Positions 33,441-46,083 of a stretch of 64,000 nucleotides of DNA are shown here, piece by piece. The first letter of the stretch is position 1. Every line of letters begins with the position of its first letter. The DNA comes from Sphagnum compactum (taxonomy: Eukaryota > Bryophyta > Sphagnopsida > Sphagnales), in the NCBI GenBank assembly GCA_965153455.1, contig OZ234500.1:1736001-1800000 (forward strand). Direction: 5' to 3'. Position numbers and translations under genes: made by a program. Under the pieces are notes generated by a model. The model saw only the letters and a list, made by a program, of their open reading frames with translations, did not search any database and had not been told where the DNA came from.

Positions 33441-36400
33441 GCGACCAAAACCTTTGGATTTGGTTTAATCACACATGGTTGACAATAAGAAACAATGTAT
33501 TAGTAATTGCATGAGCCATTGCCCAATTACTTTAGCCCACCAACGTTTTAAAAAACAAGTGTAAAACTTGTTGCCATCCATAACATATGGAGATTGCATT
33601 TTGGTATTCAAGAGTTTTTTTAACAAGATAATTTTTGAGAAAAATCATATTTTCATAAGAGTTTTGAGCATCCTTGTTGTTAAGCAAACCAAATGAATTA
33701 AACATAATTTTATTTGGTTTGCCATGGTTACACTAATTGTATTTGGCACCTCAAAACCCTAACAATCACATGAGTGGGGTTCCAAGAACTATTAATAAAA
33801 ATGACAAACATAACAAACATGTCGTAGCCAATGTGTGACATTCTAAAATGAAAATAAGTTTTGCGTCTAATACATGAAATACAAGTTGGGAAAACATATT
33901 TTTCTTTGGTTTTTGTCATAATATTTGGAAGGACTTCACTCACCATCTACCATTGAGATGGAAAATGTACCCATTCACATTAATGGATAACTAAATGTTT
34001 TAATCGTGGATTTATAGCAAATGACAAAAGACGATATCCTTTACAATGTATAATATCAAGTCTTCCAAAAAAATCATGTTGTGTAAGGTCAAACTTGTTA
34101 TAAGGTTGTTAGCTACTCAAAGATAATTGTAACTTGAAAAGGATTTTCCTCTTATTTGCAACTTGTTTTACATTTATACAAATTTCCATCGTTTGCAAAA
34201 AAAAAATCCTAACCTCCTATAAATTTTGAAATATTCATTAAAAGTGTGTTTTTTAACAAATTTGTGTCATGGTCTTTCTTGTAGCTCAAAAGCCTTTTGT
34301 TTTTCCCTTGGGACAAATTCCAAGCATCAAATTACATTTCAATAGGGTGGCACACAACACATTTGAACATTTTGAACATTTGTGGATTGTAAGAATTTAT
34401 TGCAACATAACCATAGATAATAACATAACCTCAATAATCCAAAATGTGATGAAAATGATACCACAAGTTTTGATTGGCCCAAACTTGTGGAATGAGAAGT
34501 TTGCCAAGTTGCCTCCAAGTCAAGATTAGATGCCCATTTTAATCCAATTGGGGGGTGAACCCATTGGGGTGTTAGTTGATGACATAAACTCATCTTGTTC
34601 ATGTACCATCTTTTTTATTATAATGGGTGTTGCATTTGTTGATGCCATCCTCTCCACTACAAGCATATATAAAACATTCGAAAAAACATGAATAATTACA
34701 CCTAGGAAAATAATTTTGATAACACAAGAACTTAAAGCAAAAAATAAAAATAGAGCTTGGAAACTTGGAAACTTGGAAAAAATATATTCTGGAGTTGCAA
34801 AGTGTAGGTACAATGTCACCACAACAAAATGTAGGCAAAATGAAATAACAAGCAAACCATCAAGACAAAAACCTACAAAACAAAATGCTAGCACAATGAA
34901 TAATTGTTTTATGCAAACTACAAGTGTGATGCAACCAGAACATGATGGGCATAACAACAACAACCAAAGAACCAAAAAAAAATGGCCATGGAAAAAACTT
35001 GCTTTAAAACTATGAAATGCAAGTGTGATTTAATAATGCAATCATGAGCACGACAAAATGCAAACACAACAAAGTGATAACAACAATTGAATTTCTAGTG
35101 CTCTTGTAAACAAAATAAAAATCCCGCAAAACCCTATCTTGTGAGCATGTGAGCATGAATAGGGGAGCACATGAACATGAACAGGTGAGCACGTGAACAT
35201 GAACAAGTGAGCCCAAATGAATTTTTTAGGAATATCATGCTAACATCAACGGAATTTTTTTTAACACATGGGATGGAATATTCGGTGATGTGGCAAAATA
35301 TTTTGCCACATTGCGATGGATGAATGATATTCTTGGATAAAAAATGGATGAAAAATAAAGTGGATGAACTTTTATAAAGGATGGATGTCAAACCTAAGAA
35401 AAATCATGGATGACCCACTATCTCACTCATAAAAGGTGGAATAATTTCATGTTGATTTTATCTTGAAAAATACAACACATGAAATGTTGGGAAATACTTC
35501 AAATTATACTACATATTTTCTTAATATGAATTTTTGCAGCATCTAAACCATTTAGAATTTTAAACTAAATCCAATTCAATGGCATATAAACATGTTGACC
35601 CACCAATAGGTATGTGGGTCTAACCACTCTATTAGGAGCCACATGTGCCCCCTTAGACCATTGTTTTATTCTTAGAATCTTCTTGGAATCTTTTTAATAC
35701 ATCTTTCAAAAAAAAAAAAAAATCTTTAAATTTTTTTAATTACTATCATGTTAAGGTGTATATAAAAAAATTCCAAAAATATGTCATTAAAAAATATTTT
35801 CAAATTGTGCTTTTAGTGTCAAAACTGCTTTTATACAGCTTTTAATCAATGGTTACAAGAGGTTAATGGCATGTACATTATGTATTCACAGTAACATTTT
35901 ATAGAAATTATTTTTTAATATTTTTCTTACAATCCAAAATTCAAAAACTTAAGCAATGGTTACAATTGTTTTTGGTACATGTTAGTATGAATGCACCCGT
36001 GTGCCAATCCATACAATACCCATTCACCATGAAGAAATATATGCCCATTAGGAATTGAAACAATACCAAGTAGCCACTAACATTTTACATTGTTTATAAC
36101 ATTTCAAATTATTTGTTATTTTCATTCACAATCTCAACCTCTTGCATCTAACACCATTCTTGCTACTTGTACAATCAAATTACATTTTCCCCTTTCTACT
36201 ACTAATTTCCATGATCTATACCTGAATTTGCATTTATTCCACCCACTCTTATTGCTTAGCTACATCCTTTCTAGCTCTAAAACGTGTTTGCAAACGTGAA
36301 ACCTTTATTCTACAATGGGAAGAAGAAAATCGACACCAAATGTCACACCAAACACTTTGGAATCAATGATTGAATACACATTAATCTCAAACATACTAGA

Positions 36401-37500
36401 TAAAATATGTGAAATGACAAAAAAATCGTTGGAATGTCCAAGAGATGATACCAGTTGCTTATGTTTCAAATTGAATATTTTTGTATTTAAATATTCCCCT
36501 TATATTTTTAATAAAAGATTTTGTGAGTAAAAAATTTCATAAATCAATTTAAAATTACATTAAAAAAATCAACTTTAGGTTTCGTGAAATTTTTGCATAT
36601 ACTTCTCGTGCATTTCATATTATTGTCCCTTGTGTTTGGTTCATGATTTATAATAAAGCATGTCCCAATTAATTTGGAATTAGATTTCATTTCTCATGAA
36701 TTTAATTTGTCAATGATGTGCATTTTTGCTAATATTTTGTGATGTTATAGAAATCATTTCATCTTTGATTGTAAATTGTTACGTGATATTATTTATTTTG
36801 TGTAATTGATAATCTAATAACTGCCATGGTTTCTATTTTCAAAATAATGATCATTGTACTTCAACTATAGAGACCTAGTTTGTGTTTTGTGAATCCAATT
36901 TATAATTCACCTGGAGACGCACCAATGAATTAAATTCATCAACAATTATATGGACTATTCCCAATATAATAAAATGTGTTTATAAAAAGTGTCAAATTTT
37001 TTGCCTTTGTTAGTTTTAGTTATTGAGTTGGTTGGCAAATTGAGTTTGTGTGTTAAACATATAGCAAAATGATATAATAAATTTTCTCGTGAAGCGCACT
37101 ATGGTGTTTTGGTGGCAAACATAATAAAGTGTACATGACGTACAATTATGTAATCTTTTCTTGAAGCATTCCTCTACCTGATTGTCTGTTTTTTTCAATT
37201 GTGTACTATAAGTCGACAACAATTTGTTACTAAAATTGGTCCTTTGGTCTTGCCCTCCCCTTTGTTTTTCCTATTCAATTGAGTATCCCCCATCCCATTT
37301 GGAGAGTGAAGTTTCATCTACATTGAACATTCTTCTTGCTCTCCATTGATCAGTCTTGTTGTTGTTGTGGGTTTCTCGATAATGCAAACACATCTGCTTT
37401 GCTTTCTTAAACAAGGTTTTAAATTCCATAGTTGTGATCTATTTCCTTTTAGAGTAGTAGTATTTGTTCAGCATTTCCACCTCACTGCACAAACCTTTTT
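33441..37500. other. AT-rich intergenic DNA, no gene recognised
   Basis: Contains many short frames (up to 149 codons at 34,526-34,975 minus), none with a recognisable domain. A short direct repeat with GTGAGCA(C/T)GTGA-CATGAA units occurs at about 35,140-35,215. 34,300-34,700 may hold further hAT debris. Confidence 0.45.
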
Positions 37501-37509
37501 TCCAGTAAA

Positions 37510-38223
37510 ATGACTACTTTTCATTCTGAAGGTAAATCTGAGCTCACTGTTTCTGTTGACAAGTTTGGAATTTCACATGTCACAGAAATATGCTTATGTG
37601 CAATGTTTGATTTCCATCGAGGAACTATTCGTGTCTCTAAGGATGATGAATATGATGTTAACAACAATGTTATAGATTTATTTATTAAGTTCTAGTCATT
37701 AGATGACCTCGGTTTGGAATGGAGGGTGAATGCCAGAAGGTTTAGGATCATTGGGGAAAATCTTCCAAAAATTTCTTAGAATACTGTTTTGACGTTGGAA
37801 ATTGCAGCATCTATTGCCAATTCCATCCCCCATCTTGGGGAGATCAAACATGAAGTTTTCACCAACCGTGTGGATTTTCAATTTTCGTTCATAGATTTGT
37901 GCAATTCTTCCAATGAGGCTGGAACGCCTACAATCTCTCTCTGCCCATTGGAATCATCTCTATAAATGAATCGTTTTCCTTTTGTTTCTCCTGATTCCCC
38001 ATCTTCTAGTATAAACATTCCCTCTGTGGGAGGACTATTTGTGCTTAGGGTTATGGACTGTCTCAAAGCAATGTCCTTTGCCACGCATGCTAGCTCCGAG
38101 TTGAGAGATTTGAACTATGATAACTTTCGTATTGAGACTATTCCTTGCATTCCAACCATGTTTGATGGTGATGTTATTTTTGAACTCCCCCCCTTTCTGA
38201 ATCCTGACGGTCACTTTGGTTAG
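37510..38223 (+). pseudogene. Unidentified intronless 238-codon frame with three in-frame stops
   Basis: One reading frame runs from ATG 37,510 to TAG 38,221-38,223. It has ordinary protein composition and no frameshift, and is broken only by TAG at 37,693-37,695, TAG near 37,778 and TAA near 37,963. Each stop is one C-to-T change from a Gln codon (CAG, CAG, CAA). Recognisable stretches are VSKDDEYDVNNNVIDLF, GLEWRVNARRFRIIGENLP and FELPPFLNPDGHF. I do not recognise the family. The lack of introns and the leader-like 5' sequence are compatible with a processed gene copy or an integrated viral or transposon gene. No poly-A tail or target duplication was noticed. Confidence 0.5.
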
Positions 38224-41200
38224 ATGCAAATGTATATTTGCACAAAATTGTTTCTTTCCTCTCTTTTCGTGTCAGTGTCTGCTGACAGGATTGAGCTTTC
38301 CCCATCATGTAAATTGAGCTGAAGATAATATGCAGTGAAACTGATCACTACTTGTTTCTGGTGCTTGTTTGAGTCATCTGATGGAGTACTTTTAGGTCAG
38401 AGAATCATCAGATGCCTATTTCTGTTGCAAATTGGCCTTGGTAACCTGTGTTTACTCTTCTTCATACATGTGCAGTAGCATGTCACAGAATTTTATGCTT
38501 GTGATCTTTGAAGTTGTATTATAGACAAGAGATTGAACTGTTTGTGCTAAAGGGAAAAGAGAACTAGAAGAGCTGCTAGAAACTTGATTTTGCATGGCTC
38601 TAGTTCAAAACTGCAGTGAATTTTGTTGTCCACTTAGTATGATGTCCTGGTCGATTTTTGTACCTAAAACTTGAGCAGTCATTTTTTTTCCTCTTATAAA
38701 TGCTGCATCTGTGACCTTCCTAATGAGTCATTTGTGACCCATCTGTAAACCTTTCAATTTATTTCCTTTCAATTTATATTTATCTCAAAGTAACAAATCT
38801 CATTTTGCATGCAAACACTCATATAATAGTCAACATTTAGCACATTAGAAATCAACCAATAGCCTTGGGTTTGATTGAGGATACATTTCTTCACCACAAG
38901 AAATGTTTTTGTTTTTGCAAATTGCCCATGGGTGTGCATTTGGCATGCAACCTTAAAACTCTTAGCTTTCCTTCTAATATATTAATGGCATTTTGATATT
39001 CTAAGGTTTTCTGAAACTAAATTACCTTGTTGACAAACCCAGAGTTTGGAAATTCTAATGGTGGAGCCTTCCCTATAGACATTCCATCTTCCATTCAATG
39101 TGATTCTTGTTTGACTTCTTTGTCCAAGTTATTGTTTTTGCAGATTAACTTGGGTACTCTTCAAATTGACCTTTCAAAAAACCAACACAAACTTTTTAGA
39201 TCATTGCAAGCATATTGACATGCTTTGTTGATTGCCCCTCAAAACAAGTTCCTCAAGCCACGGAGCACACCATGGAGACTCTTAATTTCTACAAAACATG
39301 GTCGGCACAAATGAGGGTCCAATTTTTCTTGTAGGTTCTAATGGAGGATCAAGGTTCATAGCTCGCGTTACTAGCTCTGATTGAGCTTCAACATTGCCAA
39401 CCCTGAGTTTAAACTAACAACAAAGTTTACAAGAACATATTCACAAACAAAGTTTTTGGAAGAGAGTCAAAGGTTGTCAAGCACAAATTCTTCTTGCATG
39501 CTCTAATGAAAGTCATGTATTGAGTTACCAACTTTGATTGAACTTTGAAAGAACACTGAATTTGAGCAACAAACACATTGTGACACATTGAGACAACATA
39601 AGAGAGCACACAAACATCAAAGAAAGCAAGGGATATGACTTTGTAATTTTCTTATATGAAGAATTGCCGGCCAAGTTTACTTTCACTCAATCCAAAACAC
39701 CAATGTTGTGGAGCTCATTTAGGTGAATCTACAACTTCCAACAAAGTCCATCCTAGCTAACTTTCATTCAAGTCACAAGCACCACACAAAAATTTAAGTT
39801 CCTCAATCTAGACACTATAGATTTGTTAAGGAAAGAATTGAGGTCAAAAGGCAAAATTAGAAGTGCCACCATGTCTGAGTAGCAACCACAATCATTGAAA
39901 GTGAAGAAGAGCCAAATGCACACTCAAAAAAGTCCATAGCAAATTTTACCAAAATTCTTTCTGGATGTTTGAAGAGCAATTACATCTTTCATTGTGAGAT
40001 GTGTTCCTGGCATTTGCACAAACTATTTTGTATTCCAATTTCATTCTCAAGAAGAACTACATTTTTTTTTGGGACCTTCATTTATCTCAAGAACATAAAC
40101 TCCAGCTCATTAATTATGTGCAAGGGATCTAAACAATTCTTGCATACCACAACCTAGCAAGTCCTCAAATGTAAAAAAAGCATTGACTTTGCACGCATGC
40201 TTTCGAAAATATAAACAATGTTTTGATGTTTCAGTAACAACACACCTTGTGTATGCAATTGCAGACATCAGTATAGAGGGCCAAAATAGGCTTGTGTTTG
40301 CCTGGTGGGTGTTGGGAACAAAAGTTTTGTGATGAATGAGGTTGTTAGAATTGGAACCCTTGAATTGTTTCCAAGAGTTGTATTGAATATTTAACTCCAT
40401 AAAATATGTTGTAAAATAGGCTTTAACAGGCTTCTGTGATCATCATTGCTATGAATTAGCACCTCAAAATGTACTATGGAATGATCAAGTCCCTGGCCAT
40501 TACGTTTTGGTAAGGCATTGGGTGAACATAATTCCAGTGACGATCGGAGCTGGTTTAGGTGGGATGGGCTCTAGTGCATAATAGACTCACTTGGCGCCTC
40601 ACCTAAACGTAATGGGCAAGGGCGAAACCACTCCATGACATTAATGCCAGGGGTGGCAGATTCAATAACTAAAAAAAAAAGAAATTCATGTCCAACAGAG
40701 ATTTTGGTCCCTATTACAAAGTGATTGTATGATCATCACCAGAAGATTGTGTCATATAATGTGGTCAAGAAGATGATAGAATCTGCCCACCTGTGACCTT
40801 GATGTTGTAATAGGCTGCCATAGGCTTTGGAATCAGCAGCAGAGCATCCCAGAGAATCTGGTTCCACAATGGGGGGACGTGAAGAGCGCCGGAGGCTGGA
40901 AGACGAAGAGTTGCAGACAGAAATGAATGAATCCCCCCAACGACTGACTGACGCTTCATGTTTTGGTTGGGGAAAATTTCTCAGATTCCTGAGTTTTGGG
41001 ATCAGTGGAGCTGGATTTCTGCCAAGAATCATCTGCATCTTTCTTCAAACTCAGATGGGTTTCGTGAATTTCAGACGATTTCAGATCCAAGCATTGGCTC
41101 AAACGTGTCTAGCAGCTAATTTGCAGTTCTAGAACTGCAAATGTGATGGAGATTCAGGAGGAAGACTTGGTGGTGCTCAGGAATGAAGGGAGGAGAGCTT

Positions 41201-41890
41201 CAAACATGACCAGCATTGGACTCAACAACATGTGATACCTACCACACACACTTGTTTTGATCACAGATCATGGCCATGGGTACGAAAATCCTTGATCAGA
41301 GGGATTCAGCATTTTTTGGGTTTTTGTAATGCTTTGTGTCTGTGCTATTTGTAGCATTTCTTCTTCTTCTTCTTCTTCTCCACCTTCTTGAATAGTTTTC
41401 TTCTATGGTGTACATCATGTAGATCCCTCCTTTTTCCTCTTCCTTCCTGAGCATAAGCGTGTTCAACAAATATCCTCTTGAAGGTTTTCTTTAGTGTAGT
41501 TCTTTTGTGATCAGACAGACCCTTTGTTTCTGACCCATTCTTTTTTACATCTTCTGCCAATTTCCTTCAAAGTGAAGAAAAGGCCAAAGCTCTGTGTGCA
41601 TACATTATGATAAATTTTCTTTTGTCCCGGCTGCATTTTTTTAAAAGACAAATGGCTGCAAGCACCAAGGAATCAAACTTTTTGAAAGAAAATAAATTTA
41701 GGTGAATTTAGGTGCAACCAATTTTTCTTGCTGCTTAAAGGAACTTTTGTCAATAGAAAGAAGTTTGGGGTAGCATTTGTCTTAAGAAGTCATGAGAATG
41801 TGGTAGAGTCATGTGCCATCTTTAAGGTTGCTTTGAATCTCATAGGGTAGTGACATATTTGGGTGAGCAGTGGCTGAATCATATCTGCAG
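38224..41890. other. Intergenic DNA, no gene firmly recognised
   Basis: 38,230-38,720 has fairly balanced composition and could be downstream sequence of the broken frame. 39,000-40,400 is AT-rich with short frames only. A poly-A-ended segment at 40,497-40,680 is discussed under rejected items. 40,820-41,560 is richer in G+C, with a (CTT)n run at about 41,359. It could hold 5' exons of the gene ending at 42,901 (for example ATG 41,146 onward), but no join was convincing. Confidence 0.4.
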
Positions 41891-42901
41891 AAGCACCAAT
41901 GGCAAACTTCAAATTCCACATATGGAAGATTCTATGCAAAGCTTGACAAAGAGGTAAATCCTATGCCATCAAGAATCGTCTCTTTTTCTCTACAGATTTA
42001 TTCGTTTGGGGGTGGGTTGACTTCATTCTGACATAACACCATTTTCCAACATGATGGAACCTAATCTAAGTATTCTATGTTGGTGCTTTGTCGATTCAGG
42101 TCATGAAGCAGGCAACAATAGTTCACAAAGACTGTGCAAAAAAGAGTATGGAGTTAAGCACACAGCTCGAGCTTTCCAAAGCACAGCTTGACATGATGAG
42201 GCTTCCTGGTGGCCACTGCCGCCTCTGCACAAATGGTTTGACTTCTCAAACTCTTAAATTCTCATACTGTGTATTATAAAGATTCCTCAATCTTTAACCA
42301 GCAAGTTTTTTCAGTGCTCTTTGATTGTTGCTTTGCACTATGCCATTCTCACTCTCCCGCCATCTCTTTCTTTCTCTTTCTCTGGAAGGTCCAAAATGGC
42401 ATGGTAATAGCCCATAAGAGCATGGCTATGGACTAGGTGAATGAATGCCCAACTTTCTCAAATCCTTGACTACAAGTACTGTCTTTCACTGTCTTTCTGT
42501 CAATGTACTCTATCTAAAGAGGGTGCTGGGTCTATGGCCAGAAGAAGGCTATGAAAGCAGTGTCTCAGGAGTAACCACACATTCGTACACAAACACATAC
42601 ACACAGTGTCCCTCTCTCTCAAATTTGCTATCTCCTCCAAATTGGTCAATTGTTATTGGCTTTCATAATATCTCCTGGAGAGTGATTTTTCTTGTGGAAA
42701 AATGTTGGCCTACCTGAAGATCATATTGAGACGCCAAGGCCAGTTTCTTCGAGGGTCGGGCTGTCTGGTTGCTTGCCAGAACCAGAGCCCCCACAAAACC
42801 CAGATCCACTGGTCTCTGTAACAACCAATGGAGGGATGCGTTATGAGATCCAGACACTTGAAGACCACATGAAGAATGCACATCCACGTCTTGCCAAGTG
42901 A
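41891..42901 (+). CDS. 3' exons of a coiled-coil protein with a split C2H2-like motif (5' part not found)
   Basis: Three exons join in phase. Exon A is 41,891-41,953 (after CTGCAG, before GTAAAT), exon B is 42,100-42,235 (after TTCAG, before a weak GTTTGA) and exon C is 42,720-42,901, ending in TGA. Together they encode 126 residues. A to B reads ...YAKLDKE-VMKQATIVHKDCAKK and continues as a probable amphipathic helix to LSKAQLDMMRLPGGHCRLCTN. Exon C has a Pro-rich linker and ends LEDHMKNAHPRLAK. HCRLC and HMKNAH are spaced by about 55 residues and could form one CxxC...HxxxxH zinc site interrupted by the intron. A strong GTGAGT donor overlaps the stop, so the true 3' end may be elsewhere. 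I do not recognise the protein. It might be a gene fragment, since no start exon was found. Confidence 0.5.
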
Positions 42902-45290
42902 GTGATGAGTCCAAATTTCACAACCACCCACCCACCAATTTACTGAAGAATTCCTGATGATTGTTGTATGGAAATGTTGGGGTTTTTGCACCAATTGCTA
43001 TTATTTCCTTACAAAAGTTATTATTGCCCTGGTTTAACATCCTTATAAGCAATAAGGATGTTATCAGTGAAGGATGAGCTACGTCTCCATCAACCCGTCC
43101 AAGTAATTTGGATCATGTCTCAGGAGGGCGCACCTTTTGGAATTGGCCTACTATGGCCTGTTCAATGGCGTTAATGTCAGGTTGGTTGTGGTTTCAAAGC
43201 AGGTAGGTTGCTAAGAAAAAAAAAGGTAGGTGCCAGAATCAGCTGCAATGGGCTAATTCTGTTTACCTCTCAATACAGCTACTGGTGGCTCAATCAGCTG
43301 CCCCTGCCATTTTAACGTGGTGTATTGTCAGTTTGCTAGACTCACTCAAATGAGTAACTTGCAGCCGAGAAGGATGGTATTTTGGCTCTCGGAAAGAAAA
43401 ATCATACAATTTTACTCCCCATAGCAATGAGGCGGCTTCTTATTCTTCTTCTCCACAAACCCATGAAGAATACATACCACAAAGCCAGCGGAAACATGGG
43501 GGCTGCGGTGGCAGATATCCAATTGGGAGCAAGGCAATGTTTCCATGCAGAAGAAGCATTGTTCTCCCAAGTCAACGCTACAACTTTTACAAACAATTTG
43601 GTACCTTTCAAATAATCCTTTGTTTTCTTTAACATGAATTGAGAGGGTACTTAGAAAAAAAAAGTTCGGGATTAACCCTCCTCAAGGTTTAGTAGAGAAT
43701 TAATACATGGGGGAGCTGGGTGGGGGTTTGTGTGTGGTTGAACATGAAGGTTTTGCAGGGCATGGTGCCAAAACAAGTCATGGATGGCATGCAAAATAGA
43801 TCACATCTGGATATGTGTTTGAATGTGAGAGGTTTGCGGGGCAAGGTGCCAATACAACAAGTATGGAATTTTGAATGGGAGATACCTAAGGCATTATTAG
43901 GACATACCTACACTATGGTTTTATTGTATTGGAGAATTGGACAATGTTTTGAGAATGCTAGACCTTTGGATAGGCGTTGTTTGTCACTTCCAAAAGTTGA
44001 ATTCAACTTGAATTTTCTCCCATTGTGTGCCGAGGATAGAGGAAAATGTTTGCTGCATAGGAAATACATGTGGGGTTAAAAGAATTACAATGCAGTTAGT
44101 TCAACTTGTTTCTAATTAACTTGATTTGTGTAGGGTAACACCCCGAGGACCAGGGAGTTCCAGATGTAACACCCGCCTGATTGTTCAAGAAAATGATATA
44201 ATCTGCAACCCCAGACCTTAATGTGTGCACAAAGCATTCAAAGCCAAGTAATATATTAACTTGATGAAGCCACAACAGCAATGGCCAATTCCCTACATCC
44301 ATTGAACGAATTTAAACAAATATGAAAAGTGGCAAGTATAATTCACATATAACAAAATACAACAAAGCACTTGTGCACATGCACAAATTACAAATCCATG
44401 CATGACCAACCAATGCATGAAATGGTTCAATATCAAAAGCAGTTTTGGTCTGGTATTGAACTTTTGAAGATATTGGTCTAGTCCTTGTATTTGGTACTTT
44501 TTAAACTTTTCATACTAGCTTGGCCTTCTTGTTGGGTACTTAAAAAAACTTTCATATTGTCCTCGTCTTGATATAGGGTTCAAAACTGGATCTTCGTGGG
44601 TATTAGGCAAGTATGTATTGATGTTGTCCGGATATGAAGTTTTGAGGCTTTGCCATGGTTATCAATATCTCATATTTTTAAAAATGCATAACAAAAGGAT
44701 ATGCATAAAAATAAAATAGCAATGTATTTGTAATGATGAATATATATTCATCTTCAATTTTTTTTCATCTGCTGGATATGGATTTGCTAGTTTTCAAACT
44801 CAGATTAATTATATGATATGTATAAAGATCAAAGATAAAATTTGGATGCTTGAAATTAATTTTTGCAATCACACACTTGCCTAACAAAAGCATGAAATTT
44901 CAGCAAAACCAACAACTTGTGGGGGAATTGAATCTTAGTTTGTTAAAAAACTATACCCAATGTAGCACAAGCTTCTTATCCCAACCACACCCCACATGTA
45001 CCCCACCTAAACACAAAAGCACCTAGTCTCACACCATACAACCAAAAGTCATCATCCTTGTTTTTGATGAATTTCACATTTATAACCTACACGAAACACA
45101 AAGATTAGTTCTTTTAAATACAAAATTTCATTCAAATTTGTGAAATTCTAGCAATCTTAGAAAAGAACAAAAAAACAATAAAAAAATGTTTGTGATCTCA
45201 CCTTGCCAAACCTTATCACTATCTAGCTTTGATTGTTCAATTAAATCATAATTTTTTTCCACCAATAAAATATCAACTTTCATAATGTCA
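42902..45290. other. Downstream flank and intergenic DNA, no gene recognised
   Basis: Holds a perfect 12-bp hairpin (43,035-43,063) and a short poly-A-ended segment (to about 43,227). Frames at 43,382-43,615 and 43,720-44,079 have no recognisable domain. 44,090-44,310 contains doubled GGTAACACCC/TGTAACACCC motifs. The last part (44,860-45,060) matches sequence near 47,210-47,410. Confidence 0.45.
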
Positions 45291-45299
45291 AATCCTTAT

Positions 45300-46075
45300 G
45301 TTATGAACAATTCATACAAGGATCATTAGGCCAATTCTTCACCATGGCGATGATGTTATTTAAATTCTCCACGTGTAACTTGCAATGTCTTCAAGCTATC
45401 AACACACCAACAAGATTGAACACTTGTTTAGTTTCAATTTGTGACTTTGAAATTCACAAGATTTGTTGGGCAAGCAAGCCAACATTTGGGAATTGACTTT
45501 CATGAATTTTCCATCAAACTAGGGGATCAACACATGTAGCAAAATAACCTCCTAAACAAAGATAGTTCCCCAACAACAAGTGCATATGAAGACTCTTCCA
45601 TAAATGCGCCAATACCAAAGATGTTATTGTCTTCTTCAATAAAATCATTAGATCTAGCAACTATTGATGCACATGTTTGGATAGTAGGGTTTAGTATTTC
45701 AAAGACCATCATTAGCAAAGGGATTATAACATTTGCATCACACTCAGAAATAAGACAAATACAACCCCATGTCCCAGATAGTTCTCCATAACATGCAGAG
45801 ACTTGAAACAAGGATCAAGCATAATGACAAGCATATTGTGAATTTAGTGTTGATCATAAACTTTCAAAAATTGCAAAAAAGGTTTGATCACCTTAACAAC
45901 TTCAACTTGCAGGTTATTTTGAAAGATGAAGACCTCAACATCAAAAGCATCAAAAAATTAGTAGCTTGTTCCATTTTAGTTTCCAAAGCCAATGTCAAAT
46001 TGATAAACATAGTGGGGTGCAAATTTTTTAAGGTGTACCAAAATCTTGTCACAACATCACTTTTTTTTGTCTTTT
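45300..46075 (-). pseudogene. hAT-like transposase C-terminal remnant, copy A
   Basis: The minus strand reads, across stops and frameshifts, HNMLVIMLDPCFKSLHVMENYLGHG (about 45,770-45,840). Further on it reads QFPNVGLLAQQIL, SQIETKQVFNLVGVL and VENLNNIIAMVKNWP (about 45,490-45,330). These follow the order of the C-terminal catalytic and dimerisation regions of plant hAT-type transposases. It cannot make a protein. It parallels the remnant at 47.8-48.4 kb. Confidence 0.6.
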
Positions 46076-46083
46076 TTACCTAG

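Noticed and set aside
37510-38223. Alternative genetic code with TAA/TAG read as Gln
   Set aside because: Other genes here use TAG and TGA as true ends (for example the kinase and aquaporin), and C-to-T decay explains the stops more simply.
40497-40682. Possible SINE ending in poly-A, with a weaker counterpart at 43,070-43,227
   Set aside because: Only the 3' ends (ATTAATGCCAGG-GGTGG... then A-tract) resemble each other. No clear pol III boxes or target duplications were found.
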